NCBI RefSeq assembly: GCF_011075055.1 | Contig: NC_058140.1 | Location: 7,808,988 to 7,872,987 of the forward strand | Direction: 5' to 3' | Source of the DNA: Mangifera indica | Taxonomy: Eukaryota; Streptophyta; Magnoliopsida; Sapindales; Anacardiaceae | Length of the DNA: 64,000 nt | Shown: in pieces, positions 24,601-35,485 of the stretch | Numbering within the stretch: position 1 is the stretch's first letter | Layout: each line of letters begins with the position of its first letter | Notes under the pieces: generated by a model | Seen by the model: the letters and a program-made list of their open reading frames with translations, nothing else | Databases searched by the model: none | What the model was told of the DNA's origin: nothing | Made by a program: the position numbers and the translations under genes

Positions 24601-25034
24601 AACCTAATTCATTGATATTAAATTAGTTAGAATTAGAATGAAATAATACTATGAAAAGGTTGAAATAGAACTTTAAAAAAAAAAAAATCATATTGATGAA
24701 TAAAAATATTATTATAAAAAAATAAGTACCCCCATAACATTAAAATAATAAGAAACATTTTCATAATATGTTTGAGTGCACTCTTCTATCTTATGAACTT
24801 TGATGCAACACACCAAGTTTAAAATTAGTGAATAAAAAGTAACTAATTTTAACAGTTGTCTGATTTTTATTCTCACTTACATAACATGCTACATAATCTT
24901 TCAATCAATACAATTTATATATATTGATGATGAATAAATCAAAACTTCTGTTTTTGTAATACAAATGCAAACAATTATACAAACTCGTACTAATGCTAAA
25001 AATTGATTTTCTAAAATTAATATTACATAAATTG

Positions 25035-26162
25035 TTGCAAATCATAAAATTGATCATTCTACAAGGTTCAATGTGTGATCCTTATATCATGTATTAAACT
25101 AGACTCCGTAGATGATTATATGGAACAAATTGAAATGTAGGAGCAAAGCCATGCAAACTTATAAAAGAGATTGCTTGGATCCAGTTCCATAAAAAGACAA
25201 TTGTGAATGTCAATTCGGAACAAGAAAAACCTCTTATTACATTGAACACATAATACAATCCATTTGTTCCACATCCCCAATATCTTCTCCCAAGCAACGA
25301 ATGGTAGCACAACAAAATAAATTACAATCATTCAAACACACCCATACAAAGAAAAGTATTTGTTAAGTGTATAATTTTGTGACAAAAATTAGTAATAAGT
25401 CAAAAATCTTTTTTGGTTTATTGTCATAATATAGTTCAAGGATGGATGGCTTATGAAGCATACATTTATTCAAATTCTCACCTAATACATAAACTAAAGA
25501 ACGTTGAAGTATTTCTAGATTTGGTTAAAATTAGCATATGCATCATCAAAAGAACAAAATTAAGTTATAATCTGAAAGAAAAAGCTCAAAAAAAAGTAAT
25601 ATGGACATTAAAAAGTAGAGCAATCTAGATTATTCCATCTGAACGTGAACTAGATTATTCTATCTTAGCAATGTAGAGCAATCTACATTAAAAAGTAGAT
25701 AATTGAGTCTTAAGGTTTGGCTTTCAAGTGTAACGACATTTAAAAAGAAAAAACCAACCATAACTACTTTAATGAAAGCTTCGGTGAAATCTAACTTTGT
25801 AACAAATCCAACTTTGGAGAAGAAGTTAAGAAGTCCTCTAACATCTTCGACAAATGAAGTTTGACGTTGGTTTCAAAAAATGATGGTCGATGGTGGTTTT
25901 GAAAAATAACAGTTAGCGGTGGTTCTGACAAATGACAGTCGATTATGGTTAAGGTAAAAGAGGGTTTGATGGTGGTGGGCGTAGACTTTTTTATTGTTGT
26001 TTTAGAAAGTTTAGGGTTCTATTTTTAGAAAGAATGTGGCAAAGGAAAGTAATTTTTTTTGGTCTAACGTGGCAACAAACCAATGTGATAGATAAAGTGG
26101 CATCTGCTACATTGGCTAACATGTCAGGAGGTAATAGTTTGTATACCTAGACTGAGTATATA
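25035..26162 (-). repeat. Right arm of the long inverted repeat
   Basis: Complement of the left arm with scattered substitutions and small indels. For example, 26030-25720 reads on the minus strand through AAACTTTCTAAAACAACAAT, the paired TCATTTGTCRGAACCA and CTTCTTAACTTCTTCTCCAA. The inner end is TTTGCAACAATTTATG (near 25040). Confidence 0.9.
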
Positions 26163-26879
26163 TAATATTTCTGTTGTGATTCTTGTGTAAATAAATTCGG
26201 GTAAATTAGTTAATTTGAGATTGCCATTGTTCACATCAACCCTAAAATTGTCCATATATTAAAATGTTCACCTCAATCAAGAATTATCTCAATCATTAAT
26301 TATAAATTAAAATAAAAACTTCTGCAAGTAATTTTTAACAACATTAGAGATTGAGTACATTTTGCTGTAAGTTTGATTAGAAAATTTGGTCGACTCAATT
26401 AAAAAAAATTAAGTTTAATCTCTTCAATTGAAAAATATGATGTCATATTTTAATATCTTAGAGTGTTTATAATTGGAGACCTCAAATTATTTTTTACCCT
26501 ATATTTTATGAAATTACTACATATGACAAATCTTCTTGTGATAAGAATTTTTAATGATGGTCTATTATTTTATGAATTCTATGTTTTATACTTCTTTTTT
26601 TCATAATATTGAAAGAAAATGATTAAAAAAAAAAAGTATAAAAGCATAAACACCTTTATTATGTGTATTCACAAAAATGAAAAACACCATTTATTTCCAC
26701 ATACTTGATGAATTCTTCTCAAATTATTATTTATTCTATTCATCTTGAGATTTATTAGAAATATTTACGGTGATAATGTACGACCATTCATGGCTTGGAA
26801 ACAATTTATCGATGTCATGTATGCTTGTACATTATGATCATGTACAACTATACATGGCTAAATAAAATTATAAATTCAC
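26163..26879. other. AT-rich intergenic DNA
   Basis: No gene or element boundary was recognised here. Confidence 0.35.
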
Positions 26880-27981
26880 CCTAACAGTTTCTTAGGGAAT
26901 AGAAGAAAATGATGAATAGTGGGAAAGGGGATGTACATCTAAAGAAGCATACATGTACAGGGACAAATGTTGCATATATTCTCGAGAAGGTTGAAAGCAT
27001 GAAACATACATGTAACAAGAAGGTACGCTTGACATGGTCAAACACACGACCGTACATGGAAGGAACTGTGTATGCCTGTGACTAGAGTATGGATGCCTAT
27101 ACCTGTTGAGATAACAAATGTACGCCTATGGTTTCATAGGAGTGATTATGCATAAAATGACTAATGCATACCTAGATATGGTCAGGTGTATGATCATACC
27201 TAGAAACGATCAGGTATGCCCATGATTGAACCATGCACAGTCATGCTTGTAATTGTTAAGAGTGATTTTCAAGAAAAGTTAAGGCCCATTGAGTTGTTAA
27301 GAAGTTCCCTAGAGGTCAAGAGATGAACTAGATATGTGAATTGATAAATGAACCTAGGAAGAAATGAAAAGAACTAGATTAATGATTGTGAGAGTTTTGA
27401 GTAATTGGGTATCAATAAAGATTAGATAATCCCATGAGACTTATGATAAGTGATACCTATGAGACATAGATTTAAGAGATTGTGGGCTGACATGAGGGAT
27501 TATTGGTGACCTAAGCCATAGATAGGGTATGACATATTTTGTCAATTGATTTTCTTAGATAAAAAGAGAATTGTTAAGACTGTATGTCTATCAATTAACT
27601 TAGGACTTACTAAGACATATATAGTAAGACAATTGGGGTCCATAAAGAGAAATGCCAAGATCGCAAGTCTATGATTGGTAATTATATAGGATAACCAGGG
27701 CTAAAGTGCCTTAGAGAATGGTTACTAAAGTGGGTACCAAGTTATCCTTTTTTAGCCAAGAACCGATCAGCCTTTAATTTGAATAAAGATAATAACCTAG
27801 GGTATAAAAGGAAAGGGGTAATTTGATTAATTGATTATATGATAGAATACTCCTACTTACTGATTGTTTTCACTCACTCCCTTCCTATTGATTTTACACA
27901 TGAGAGACATAGAGGTGACAAAAATGGGGTAGATAGTTAGTGATGGAATGATATGTGGCAAATGGACTATTACGATTTTAA

Positions 27982-28015
<34 letters not shown>

Positions 28016-28275
28016 CATCTTTAAGATTTTATGATGGATTAGACTATATTTGCGTACACACATTATATTATTTTATTTAGATATTGAGATGCTTGGGATT
28101 TGAGATTGGATACTATTTAGTATGTTTAACAAAATATGAGGTTATTCAAACCATTTTTTGAGTATATATTTAAATGTTATATGTGCATGATTTATAGAGA
28201 ACTATTATTAGCACTTGTTCAATATTTAATAGCATTTTACCCTAAGGGATATAACTTTCGAGTTGGGGTGTTACA
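26880..28275 (+). mobile_element. Gypsy LTR relic (left boundary uncertain)
   Basis: The right end ...GAGTTGGGGTGTTACA (28275) is followed by ATTGATATCGAAGTGG, a decayed TTGGTATCAGAGC primer-binding site, so this is the end of a 5' LTR. GGGTATAAAAGGAAA near 27800 is a strong TATA box. Repeated CATGCACAGTCATGC-like words occur at 26950-27250. The start of the LTR was not located. A trinucleotide (ATT)n run lies inside at about 27985-28014. Confidence 0.55.
27985..28014. repeat. (ATT)n microsatellite
   Basis: About ten uninterrupted TTA units inside the Gypsy LTR relic. Confidence 0.9.
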
Positions 28276-28464
28276 ATTGATATCGAAGTGGTAGATATTG
28301 AGAACCCAAGTATCTAGATTATGAATTGTGTTACTAGAGATAAAAATAGGTCCCACATGCCACACGGATCGCCCTTGCTTGTTTGCTTGCTTGTCACTAT
28401 AAGTGAAAATTTAAATTTATGTAAAATAGATTAATTATATGATTACTGAATTGTGGCTTTTATA

Positions 28465-28779
28465 GATTGACAGATAAGGAGGACTAGAAGAAATACTAGA
28501 AACCCTCATACAAATGGCCCAACAGAGGCACAAAATTTGGGGACAGTTGCCCCTACACTGAGTGTTAAGGATATCTAGAATATTGTTCACGAGGTGTTAA
28601 GAGAGTAGGGAAGTACTCTTAAAGACGTGAGCAATTCAATTCAAGTACCACATATACATGTAAGATTGAGAGACCTGAGGCTAGAGACGAGCACTAGTTG
28701 TAAGGAATACGTAATTGCATTAGATTTATGGACCACTAGGATCACACGAAAGGATGTGTACTATAATCTATGCAAGTGA
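28465..28779 (+). pseudogene. Gypsy gag N-terminal fragment
   Basis: After the LTR and primer site the translation reads RRTRRNTRNPHTNGPTEAQN, then VKDI*NIVHEVLRE, resembling the opening of plant Gypsy gag proteins. It breaks off next to the hAT-type MITE at 28788 and does not resume at 29084, so the rest of the element is missing. Confidence 0.45.
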
Positions 28780-28787
28780 ACCAGAAC

Positions 28788-29073
28788 TAGCCAAAGCTTA
28801 GGAAAATGGCCTAACTCGGTACTATAGCATGCCAGACTTGGCCCATAGGCCTTCTAAGCTAGGCTATGGGTGGACCCAACTGGTATTGTTCATATAACAT
28901 TTAAAAAATAATTAATTAATAAAAAATCGTAATAATGAAAATTAATGAACCAACCCATTTAAGGTTCGGCCCTATTTATGTTGGGTCGAGTCGTAGGCCT
29001 TATACATCCCATGGGTTGCCCTAACCCGCTACTGTAACACCCTTAGGCTCAGCCTGACCCATGAACACCTCTA
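28788..29073. mobile_element. hAT-type MITE rich in GGCCCA, with perfect 8-bp target duplication
   Basis: 286 bp, starting TAGCC and ending CACCTCTA. It is flanked by ACCAGAAC at 28780-28787 and again at 29074-29081; the direct match extends to 11 bp, AACCAGAACTA, if neighbouring bases are counted. The ends starting TA and the CACCTCTA terminus are shared with the elements at 2395 and 38484. The interior is rich in TTGGCCCATAGG/GGGTCG words. Non-coding. Confidence 0.75.
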
Positions 29074-29083
29074 ACCAGAACTA

Positions 29084-31257
29084 TTTTCATATAAATTAAA
29101 CATATGTTCTTTTGTAAATTATATGTATTAAGGTCTTACAGTGCATGTGTATACATTTGCAGGTGTTTCTACACAACTATTTTCAAATAACTATTTGTTT
29201 TATTTTGTTATGGATTATTACTTGAATTTTGGTTGTGCTATGTGTTTAAAACTCTAATTTAAATTTTGACTTTGTTATGTGTTTATAAACTCAAATAATT
29301 TTTTGATTAATTTTCTAGATGAAGTATGTCTTAATCTATTTTGATATTTTGACTTTTTTTATTTGAGTCTAGATTAAGATTAGAATTATGAATTTATACC
29401 TATTAAACTTTTTTTTTAAATAATATGTCTAAGATTATATTTAAAATTGTTTTTTTTATTTGTACAACTATGATATTTAATTATTTCAAAAGATTCAAAA
29501 AAAGTTCATCTGATGAAATTGTTGACACTATTATCGGTATGGAGATAAAATATGTGTTTATGACTGCACATTGATAGGGTCATGAAAACCCTCCCTTAAC
29601 CTTAGTATTAGTAAATACGGAAATAGGAAAAAAATGATATGAGAATTATACAAGTATAATACGGTAAATAGTGAAAAATATATTTGTAAAAAAAGTTCAT
29701 AAAATTTGCCGACAGAAAAAATACGAAATTTGTATATACAGGTTTAATACGAGACATCATCAATAATACATTCATAAAAATATAATAATATTAATAATAA
29801 TTTTAACACTTTTCACGAATCTTCAAATAAAAATCAATATAACAATTCAAGTGTAAAATATTTAATTTACTATTAAACCTAATATAATATAATAAATAAT
29901 CAAAATTTAAATTATTGTCTCAAGACTCTCAATAAAGACTTTGTTTAAACTCAAACAAAATATACATGCCCGCAATATTAAAACCAATAAAAAACTAACA
30001 TAAATGATTTCCAAATTTATGTCAAACATATCTATATGATAGATAAAATAGCCTAAAGAGCGCAATGCTAGACATTTTAAAAGGTTTATCATCAAAGTAT
30101 GCAGATAAGAGCTCTTAACTAAACATATAAATAACTAAGAATAACACTGAGATTAGTAAAAATTCATGCACAAATTGTTAATGCATTTAGAAAAACATTT
30201 AATTGAAGATACTTAAACAAAATCTAATTTGACATCAAAAGTACTTTCTCATGTTAGAAATATAACAAAAAATAATAATTAATAAAAAGTTCACAACTCT
30301 CACTAAACATAAAAGAGTTCATCAATTTTGAGAAATAAATATGACTACACGGTGAAATTAAGAGTGACTCTTATCCACTATACTAAAAGATAACATTATA
30401 CTACAATCAAAATGCTCAACATATAAAGCTTTCAAAATGAAAAAAGGGAAAATGTCAACAAAAGGAATACTAAATAACATGAAACAATACTAACTCCCTT
30501 TTTAAAAAATTATATATAGACCCAAAAAGGAAAATTATGAGTAGTATGTATATGCATAACAACGATGACATATTAGTATGCTTATTAATTATAGGACCTT
30601 TGTACAAGGGAGGGAGAATGAGAAATTAGAGATTAAGAAGATGGTTTAGTTGTTTGAGTGTTTCTATAGAGCATGAATATTTGTACAGGGAGGGAGAATA
30701 GGAAATTAGGGATTAAGGAGAAACAAATTAAGGTTTTTTTTTTAATGACTATGGCATTACTGTAAATAATTAAAAATAAAATAGATAATTTTGTACTCTA
30801 AGTTTAACCAAAAATTCAAAAATACGACAAACATAAAATATGATTGAATAATTCGTATTTAATACAGGAAAGATGTGAAATACACGTTTAATATGTTTTG
30901 AGTTCAAAAATTCTTTTTAACGTGTTTAATATGTCAAATAAATGAGAACGCGAATAATATATATTTTTACCAACTAGACTTTTAATAAAAATCTTGGTTC
31001 TACTACTTATCACCACTAGACTTAACGTCACAATGTTGCTCATTGTCACTATATACACCAAACATAATAACCATAATGTCATTCATCGCGCTTCTGTGCT
31101 ATCAAACATAATTCTTCCTCGAAGCCTGCTGATTCGGAAGTATACAATGCCATAATCTCTATGCTTGCCTGTATCAAGCAATCTTAAATGGCCACGGGCA
31201 GTGAACCCTTACTTTATGTTTCACAGTGGACAGTCACATTGTATCATTTAATATAAA
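29084..31257. other. Intergenic DNA with clustered AATACG words
   Basis: No gene was recognised. Short words AATACG/TAATACG cluster at 29613-29755, and CGTATTT, AATACGAC, CACGTTTAAT and AACGTGTTTAAT at 30820-30930, about 1.2 kb apart. This could be the subterminal repeat pattern of a non-autonomous DNA element, but no ends or target duplication were found. The small open stretches at 29907-30095 and 30888-31082 are not convincing. Confidence 0.4.
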
Positions 31258-32150
31258 GGCCAAAAGACTTAATCTCACCTAACGATTGGTCTATTCCCAA
31301 ACTTTCACCTTAAAATTATAAAAATTCAAATATTTATTATTCTATTAAAATTCTCTATTAAGGTAGGAGTAAAATATTATTTAATAAAATATATTAAAAA
31401 ATAAAATTTTATCATATTTTTCCTCCTTAGTTTAAAAAACTAATCATTTCTCTCACTTATAGTTTGAAAAATTACTTTTTCCCATTTAGGGTTTTTTTCC
31501 CTTCTTTAGTGACCACCTCCATTTTGGTCAACAGCCAACCTTCCTACCATTTCCTTTCTTGCCGATCTTTTGACTTTAACATCCATTTTTGTCAGACATA
31601 GATGAATCATCTTCATTCAATAATGTCATCTTTGCCTCTTTGGATGGATAAAGACAATTCGTCTTTGTCCACCATAGATCAACATTTTGAGTTAGTCAAT
31701 TGTATGTATTGGACAAAGACAAAGTGTTTTGAGAGATTAGGAACGTTGATCTTGGGTGAACGAAGACAAATCATCTTCGTCCGTCTGAAGAGACAAAGAC
31801 GATTTATCTTTCTTCAACAAAATGGATGTCAATGTTGGAAGATCAGTAGGAGAGGAAGATGGTAGGCAGATCAGTTGTCGGTTGGAATGGGAGGGTTCAC
31901 CGGAGAAGTGAAAAAAACTTTAAGAAAAAAAAAAAAACTTTTCAAACTTTAGGTGGAAGAAATTATTAGTTTTTTAAACTAAAATGGATAATATGATAAA
32001 AATTTATTTTTTAATAATATGTGTTAAATGACAGTTTATCCTAAACCCAAATAGAGAATTTTAATAAAAGAGTAAATATTTAAGTTTTTAAAACTTTGGA
32101 GGAAGAGTTGGGTATTGAACCAAACCTTGGGTGGGAATAGTGTTTTAGCC
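31258..32150. mobile_element. Fold-back element, copy c
   Basis: It begins GGCCAAAAGACTTAATCTCACC and ends ...TTGGGTGGGAATAGTGTTTTAGCC, the family's inverted termini. The arms pair over more than 200 bp. The core (31600-31860) holds the GACAAAGACGA/TCGTCTTTGTC words. The flanks TTTAATATA and TTTAATAAC agree only partly (7 of 9, with a 2-bp offset). An 87-codon open stretch at 31602-31865 is a by-product of the core. Confidence 0.78.
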
Positions 32151-32334
32151 TTTAATAACAAAAGATAAAATACAGCAAAAGAGGGAGATCTCATTCTCAG
32201 GGTGATCAGTCGCGTCTTTGAGGATAGAGATCTTATCTTCGTCTCCATAAAATTATTTCTATTATAATGCAGACAAATGCCCTTATTTTCATACTTATTG
32301 ATTAACTCAATTTTCATGAAACCTGATGAATAAA

Positions 32335-32517
32335 ATAATAAAATTAATTATATATATTTTAATAATATAAATACATACATATATATGTGATTTATATGTT
32401 TTATCAAATAATTAATAATTTTAAATTAAAAATAAAATAATACTTAATTATATGATAATATATATAAAATATATATGTATTTATATATTTAGAATAAATG
32501 TACATATTATTATTCTG
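32335..32517. mobile_element. Probable short AT-rich palindromic MITE, copy 5
   Basis: An imperfect palindrome of TATATAT words with the central TAATAATTTTAAATTAAAAA, like copies 2 and 3. It abuts the 9-bp duplication of the large palindrome at 32527. Confidence 0.35.
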
Positions 32518-32859
32518 AATATAATGGAAAATTAATTAAAATAAGCAGTCAGTTTGCCGCGTAAACCTTTTTCGGTAAGAATTCTTAGTTTTTATCTTTT
32601 TAAGCAAATTATATTTTTTATTTCAAAAATACCCCTCATCTTATATTTCAGCGTTTACAGTAGATTTCATAGCAGTTTTTGCAGATTAATCTCTTATATT
32701 TCAGATTATACGTATTAAGCTTAAATTTTTTTGTAATGAATAAGATTAATTTTTTATCTAATAATTAATTTTTATATACGTTTATACAATTACAAAATGA
32801 TAGATATATTAGAGTTTTCTCAAAACGGTACGTTTTTCTAAGCGGATGCAAAAATATGT

Positions 32860-33100
32860 GAAATGGTGTATAAAAGGGTGCGGGTGCGTAGAACGGTGCG
32901 ACAACGCTGAAGGGGTGCGTGAAAGGCTGCGTGTGGGTGAAAGAGTGCGACAATTTGAAAAGGGTGCGTAAAGGGGTGCGGGTGCATGGAAGGGTGTGGC
33001 AATTTGGAAATGGTACATGAAAGGGTGCGTGAAAGAGTACGGGTGCTTGGAAGGGTACGACAATTTGGAAAAGGTGTGTGAAAGGGTGAATGTGCATGAA
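32860..33100 (-). repeat. Minisatellite, left arm
   Basis: GGGTGCG-, GGTGCGTGAAAG- and CAATTTGGAAA-type words repeat on the plus strand for about 240 bp. It is the mirror image of the longer array at 34322-35120. Two overlapping minus-strand frames stay open through it only because the repeat lacks stop codons. Confidence 0.9.
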
Positions 33101-33238
33101 ATATAAAAAATATATATTATATTATATTTTATATATTATATTAATAATATATATATATATATACATTATTAATATAATATATATATTTGCATTTCCCGCA
33201 CTCCTTTAATATATATTATATTAATATAATATATATTA

Positions 33239-34299
33239 GGCCAAACGACTATTTCCCATCTAAACTATGCTAAATTCTCAAAGTTCTTTCTATTAACTAT
33301 GAAAATACCGTTTACCCACCCATGAGTAGTTAAAATTAACGGTAGTACGAGTAAAATCGTCATTTTATATTTAATATTAAAAATAAACTTAAATAAAATC
33401 TGATTTCCCCCCCTAAAAGTTTAAAAAATAACTTTTCTCCTCTAAGCCAAGTTTGAAAAGATCGCATTTTCCCCCTAAGGTTTAGTTTCCAAACCCCTTC
33501 ACTTTCTCCGGTGCCATCGCTGGTCGTCTCTCCCTCCCGACGGTTTCTCTTCCACCGACGGCCCTCATCAACTCCACCCCAACCCATCTGACATCGAGAA
33601 ACATCGTCTGGGAAGAGAAATCGTCTTCCCAGATGAAGACGAGACGACTCATCGTCCTCTGGGAAGATGAGTCGTCTTCATCTGGGAAGACGTTTCTCAA
33701 CGTCGAATAGATTGGGGTGAAGTTAAGGAGGGCCATCGGTGAAAGAGAAACCATCGGGAGGGAGAGACGATCGACGATGTCACCAGAGAAAGTGAAGGGG
33801 TTTGGAAAGTAAACCCTAGGGGGGAAAATGTGATCTTTTCAAACTTGGCTTAAGGGAGAAAAGTTAGTTTTTAAACTTTTAGGGGGGGAAATAAGATTAT
33901 ATTTTCAGGGGTTAGGATTTCGTTGAATTTAACCGGTCAAGGGTGGGTAAACGGTATTTCCATAGTTAATGGGTGGAACTTTGAGAATTCAGCAGAGTTT
34001 GGGTGGGAAATAGTCGTGAAGAGAAACTATCGGGAGGGAGAGACGATCGACGATGTCACCGGAGAAAGTGAAGGGGTTTGGAAAGTAAACCCTAGGGGGG
34101 GAAATGCGATCTTTTCAAACTTGGCTTAAGGGAGAAAAGTTAGTTTTTAAACTTTTAGGGGGGGAAATGAGATTATATTTTCAAGGGTTAGGATTTCGTT
34201 GAATTTAACTGATCAAGGGTGGGTAAACGGTATTTCCATAGTTAATGGGTGGAACTTTGAGAATTCAGCAGAGTTTGGGTGGGAAATAGTCGTTTGGCC
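33239..34299. mobile_element. Fold-back element, copy d, nested, with 9-bp target duplication
   Basis: It starts GGCCAAACGACTATTTCCCA and ends with the complement of GGCCAAACGACTATTTCCCA. The flanks TATATATTA (33230-33238) and TATAAATTA (34300-34308) match at 8 of 9. The core (33540-33740) is itself a dense hairpin of GTCTTCATCTGGGAAGACG-type words. The right arm is duplicated in tandem: about 33739-34016 and 34017-34299 share the CGGGAGGGAGAGACGATCGA start and a 278-bp period. Open stretches here (33360-33587, 33482-33754, 33923-34129) are not genes. Confidence 0.88.
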
Positions 34300-34321
34300 T
34301 ATAAATTATTAAATATAAAGG

Positions 34322-35120
34322 GGTGCGAGAAATGCATCCTTTCCAAATTTGTCGTACCTTTTCACGCACCCGTTCCCGCACCCTTTCACGTGCCCTTTTC
34401 AAATTGTCGCACCCTTTCACACACCCTTTCCAAATTTACCACACTCTTCCATGCACTAACACCCATTCCCGCACCAAATTGTCGCACCCTTTCACGCACC
34501 TGAACCCGTTCCCGCACCCCTTCACACACCCTTTCCAAATTGTCGCACCCTTTTACACACCCGTAACCCTTCCTACACCTGTTCTCGCACCCTTTCTAAA
34601 TTTCCACACCTTTCCACACACCTGCATCCTTTCACGCACCTGCACCCATTCCCACACCCCTTCACGCACCCTTTCCAAATTTGCTGCACCTTTCCACGCA
34701 CCTACACCCCTTCACGCACCCTTTTCAAATTGTCGCACCCTTTCACGCACCTGCACCCCTTCATACACCTGCACCCATTCCCGCACCCTTTCCAAACTAT
34801 CGCACCCTTTCACACACCCACAACCCTTCCGACACCCTTTCCAAATTTTCGCACCCTTCCACACACCCGCGCCCCTTCACACACCATTTCCAAATTGTCG
34901 CACCATTTCACGCACCCGCACCCCTTCACGCACCCATTCCAAATTGTCGCACCATTTCACACACCTGCACCTGTTCCCTCACCCTTTCCAAATTGTCACA
35001 CCCTTTCACACACCCGCAACCCTTCCCGCACCCTTTCCAAATTTTCGCACCCTTTCCAAATTTTCACACCCTTCCACGTATCATTTCACACATTTTCACA
35101 CCCACTTGAAAAAATTGCAC
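34322..35120 (+). repeat. Minisatellite, right arm
   Basis: About 800 bp of degenerate units built from CAAATTGTCGCACCC, TTTCACGCACC and GCACCCCTTCAC. The CAAATT landmark recurs roughly every 48-65 bp (for example near 34474, 34533, 34674, 34726, 34841, 34889, 34940, 34988, 35037). Three overlapping frames of 278, 142 and 132 codons run through it, all translating to proline/histidine/threonine repeats; this is repeat-driven openness, not a protein gene. The left arm of the same palindrome has only about 240 bp of it, so the array has expanded or contracted after formation. Confidence 0.9.
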
Positions 35121-35485
35121 CGTTTTGAGAAAATACCCGGTATAACCATCATTTTGTAATTATATAAATGCATATAAGAAAAAATTATTATATAAAAAAT
35201 TAATCTGTTTTTCATCTGTAGATATTATTCATTATAGAAAAATTAAGTTTAATGTGTATCGCCTGAAATATAAGAGATTAATACTGTAAAAGCTGATAAA
35301 TTATAAAAGGAGTATTTTTGAAATGAAAAATATGATTTGCTTATAAAGATAAAAACTAAGAATTCGTATCAAAAAAGGTTTATGCGGCAAACTGGCTGTC
35401 TATTTTAATTAATTTCCCAAATATAATAGCTCATGTGAAAAATGAAAACATTATGAGTGAGAAAATAAGAATCATAATTTATTTT

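Larger units (their letters stand above)
14328..26162. mobile_element. Candidate long-armed MULE: inverted arms around a FAR1-type transposase and a nested Gypsy
   Basis: Two similar ~1.15-kb arms in opposite orientation (14328-15488 and 25035-26162) enclose a FAR1/MULE-type transposase pseudogene (22340-24600, minus), a complete-length Gypsy element (16714-21868) and a short MITE (15761-15915). The outermost bases agree: TATGTACCCAGTCCAGGTAC at the left, TATATACTCAGTCTAGGTAT on the complement at the right. Removing the Gypsy leaves about 6.7 kb, a plausible size for a MULE with long terminal inverted repeats. No target duplication was found. The alternative is two separate insertions of a shorter repeat in opposite orientation that flank the pseudogene by chance. 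Confidence 0.5.
32527..35419. mobile_element. 2.9-kb palindromic element with minisatellite arms
   Basis: The outer ends are inverted copies: GAAAATTAATTAAAATAAGC at the left and, on the complement, GGAAATTAATTAAAATAGAC at the right. Both continue through CAGTTTGCCGC and AATTCTTAGTTTTTATCTTT to TCTCAAAACGGT, about 300 bp of unique arm, and then into a G-rich minisatellite. The flanks AATATAATG (32518-32526) and AATATAATA (35420-35428) match at 8 of 9 bases, as expected for a MULE-type insertion. Near the middle, TGCATTTCYCGCACYCCTTT is again mirrored on both sides of a nested fold-back element (33239-34299). No transposase is encoded, so it is non-autonomous. Confidence 0.82.

Noticed and set aside
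33360..34129. Several open frames of 68-90 codons in fold-back copy d
   Set aside because: They lie in inverted arms and the palindromic core of a transposon; the same pattern appears in copies c and f without conserved protein sequence.
34323..35159. 278-codon open frame translating to proline/histidine/threonine repeats, plus 142- and 132-codon frames overlapping it
   Set aside because: All three frames stay open because the minisatellite unit contains no stop codon; the translations are frame-shifted versions of the same repeat, and the array is mirrored in the left arm at 32765-33097.
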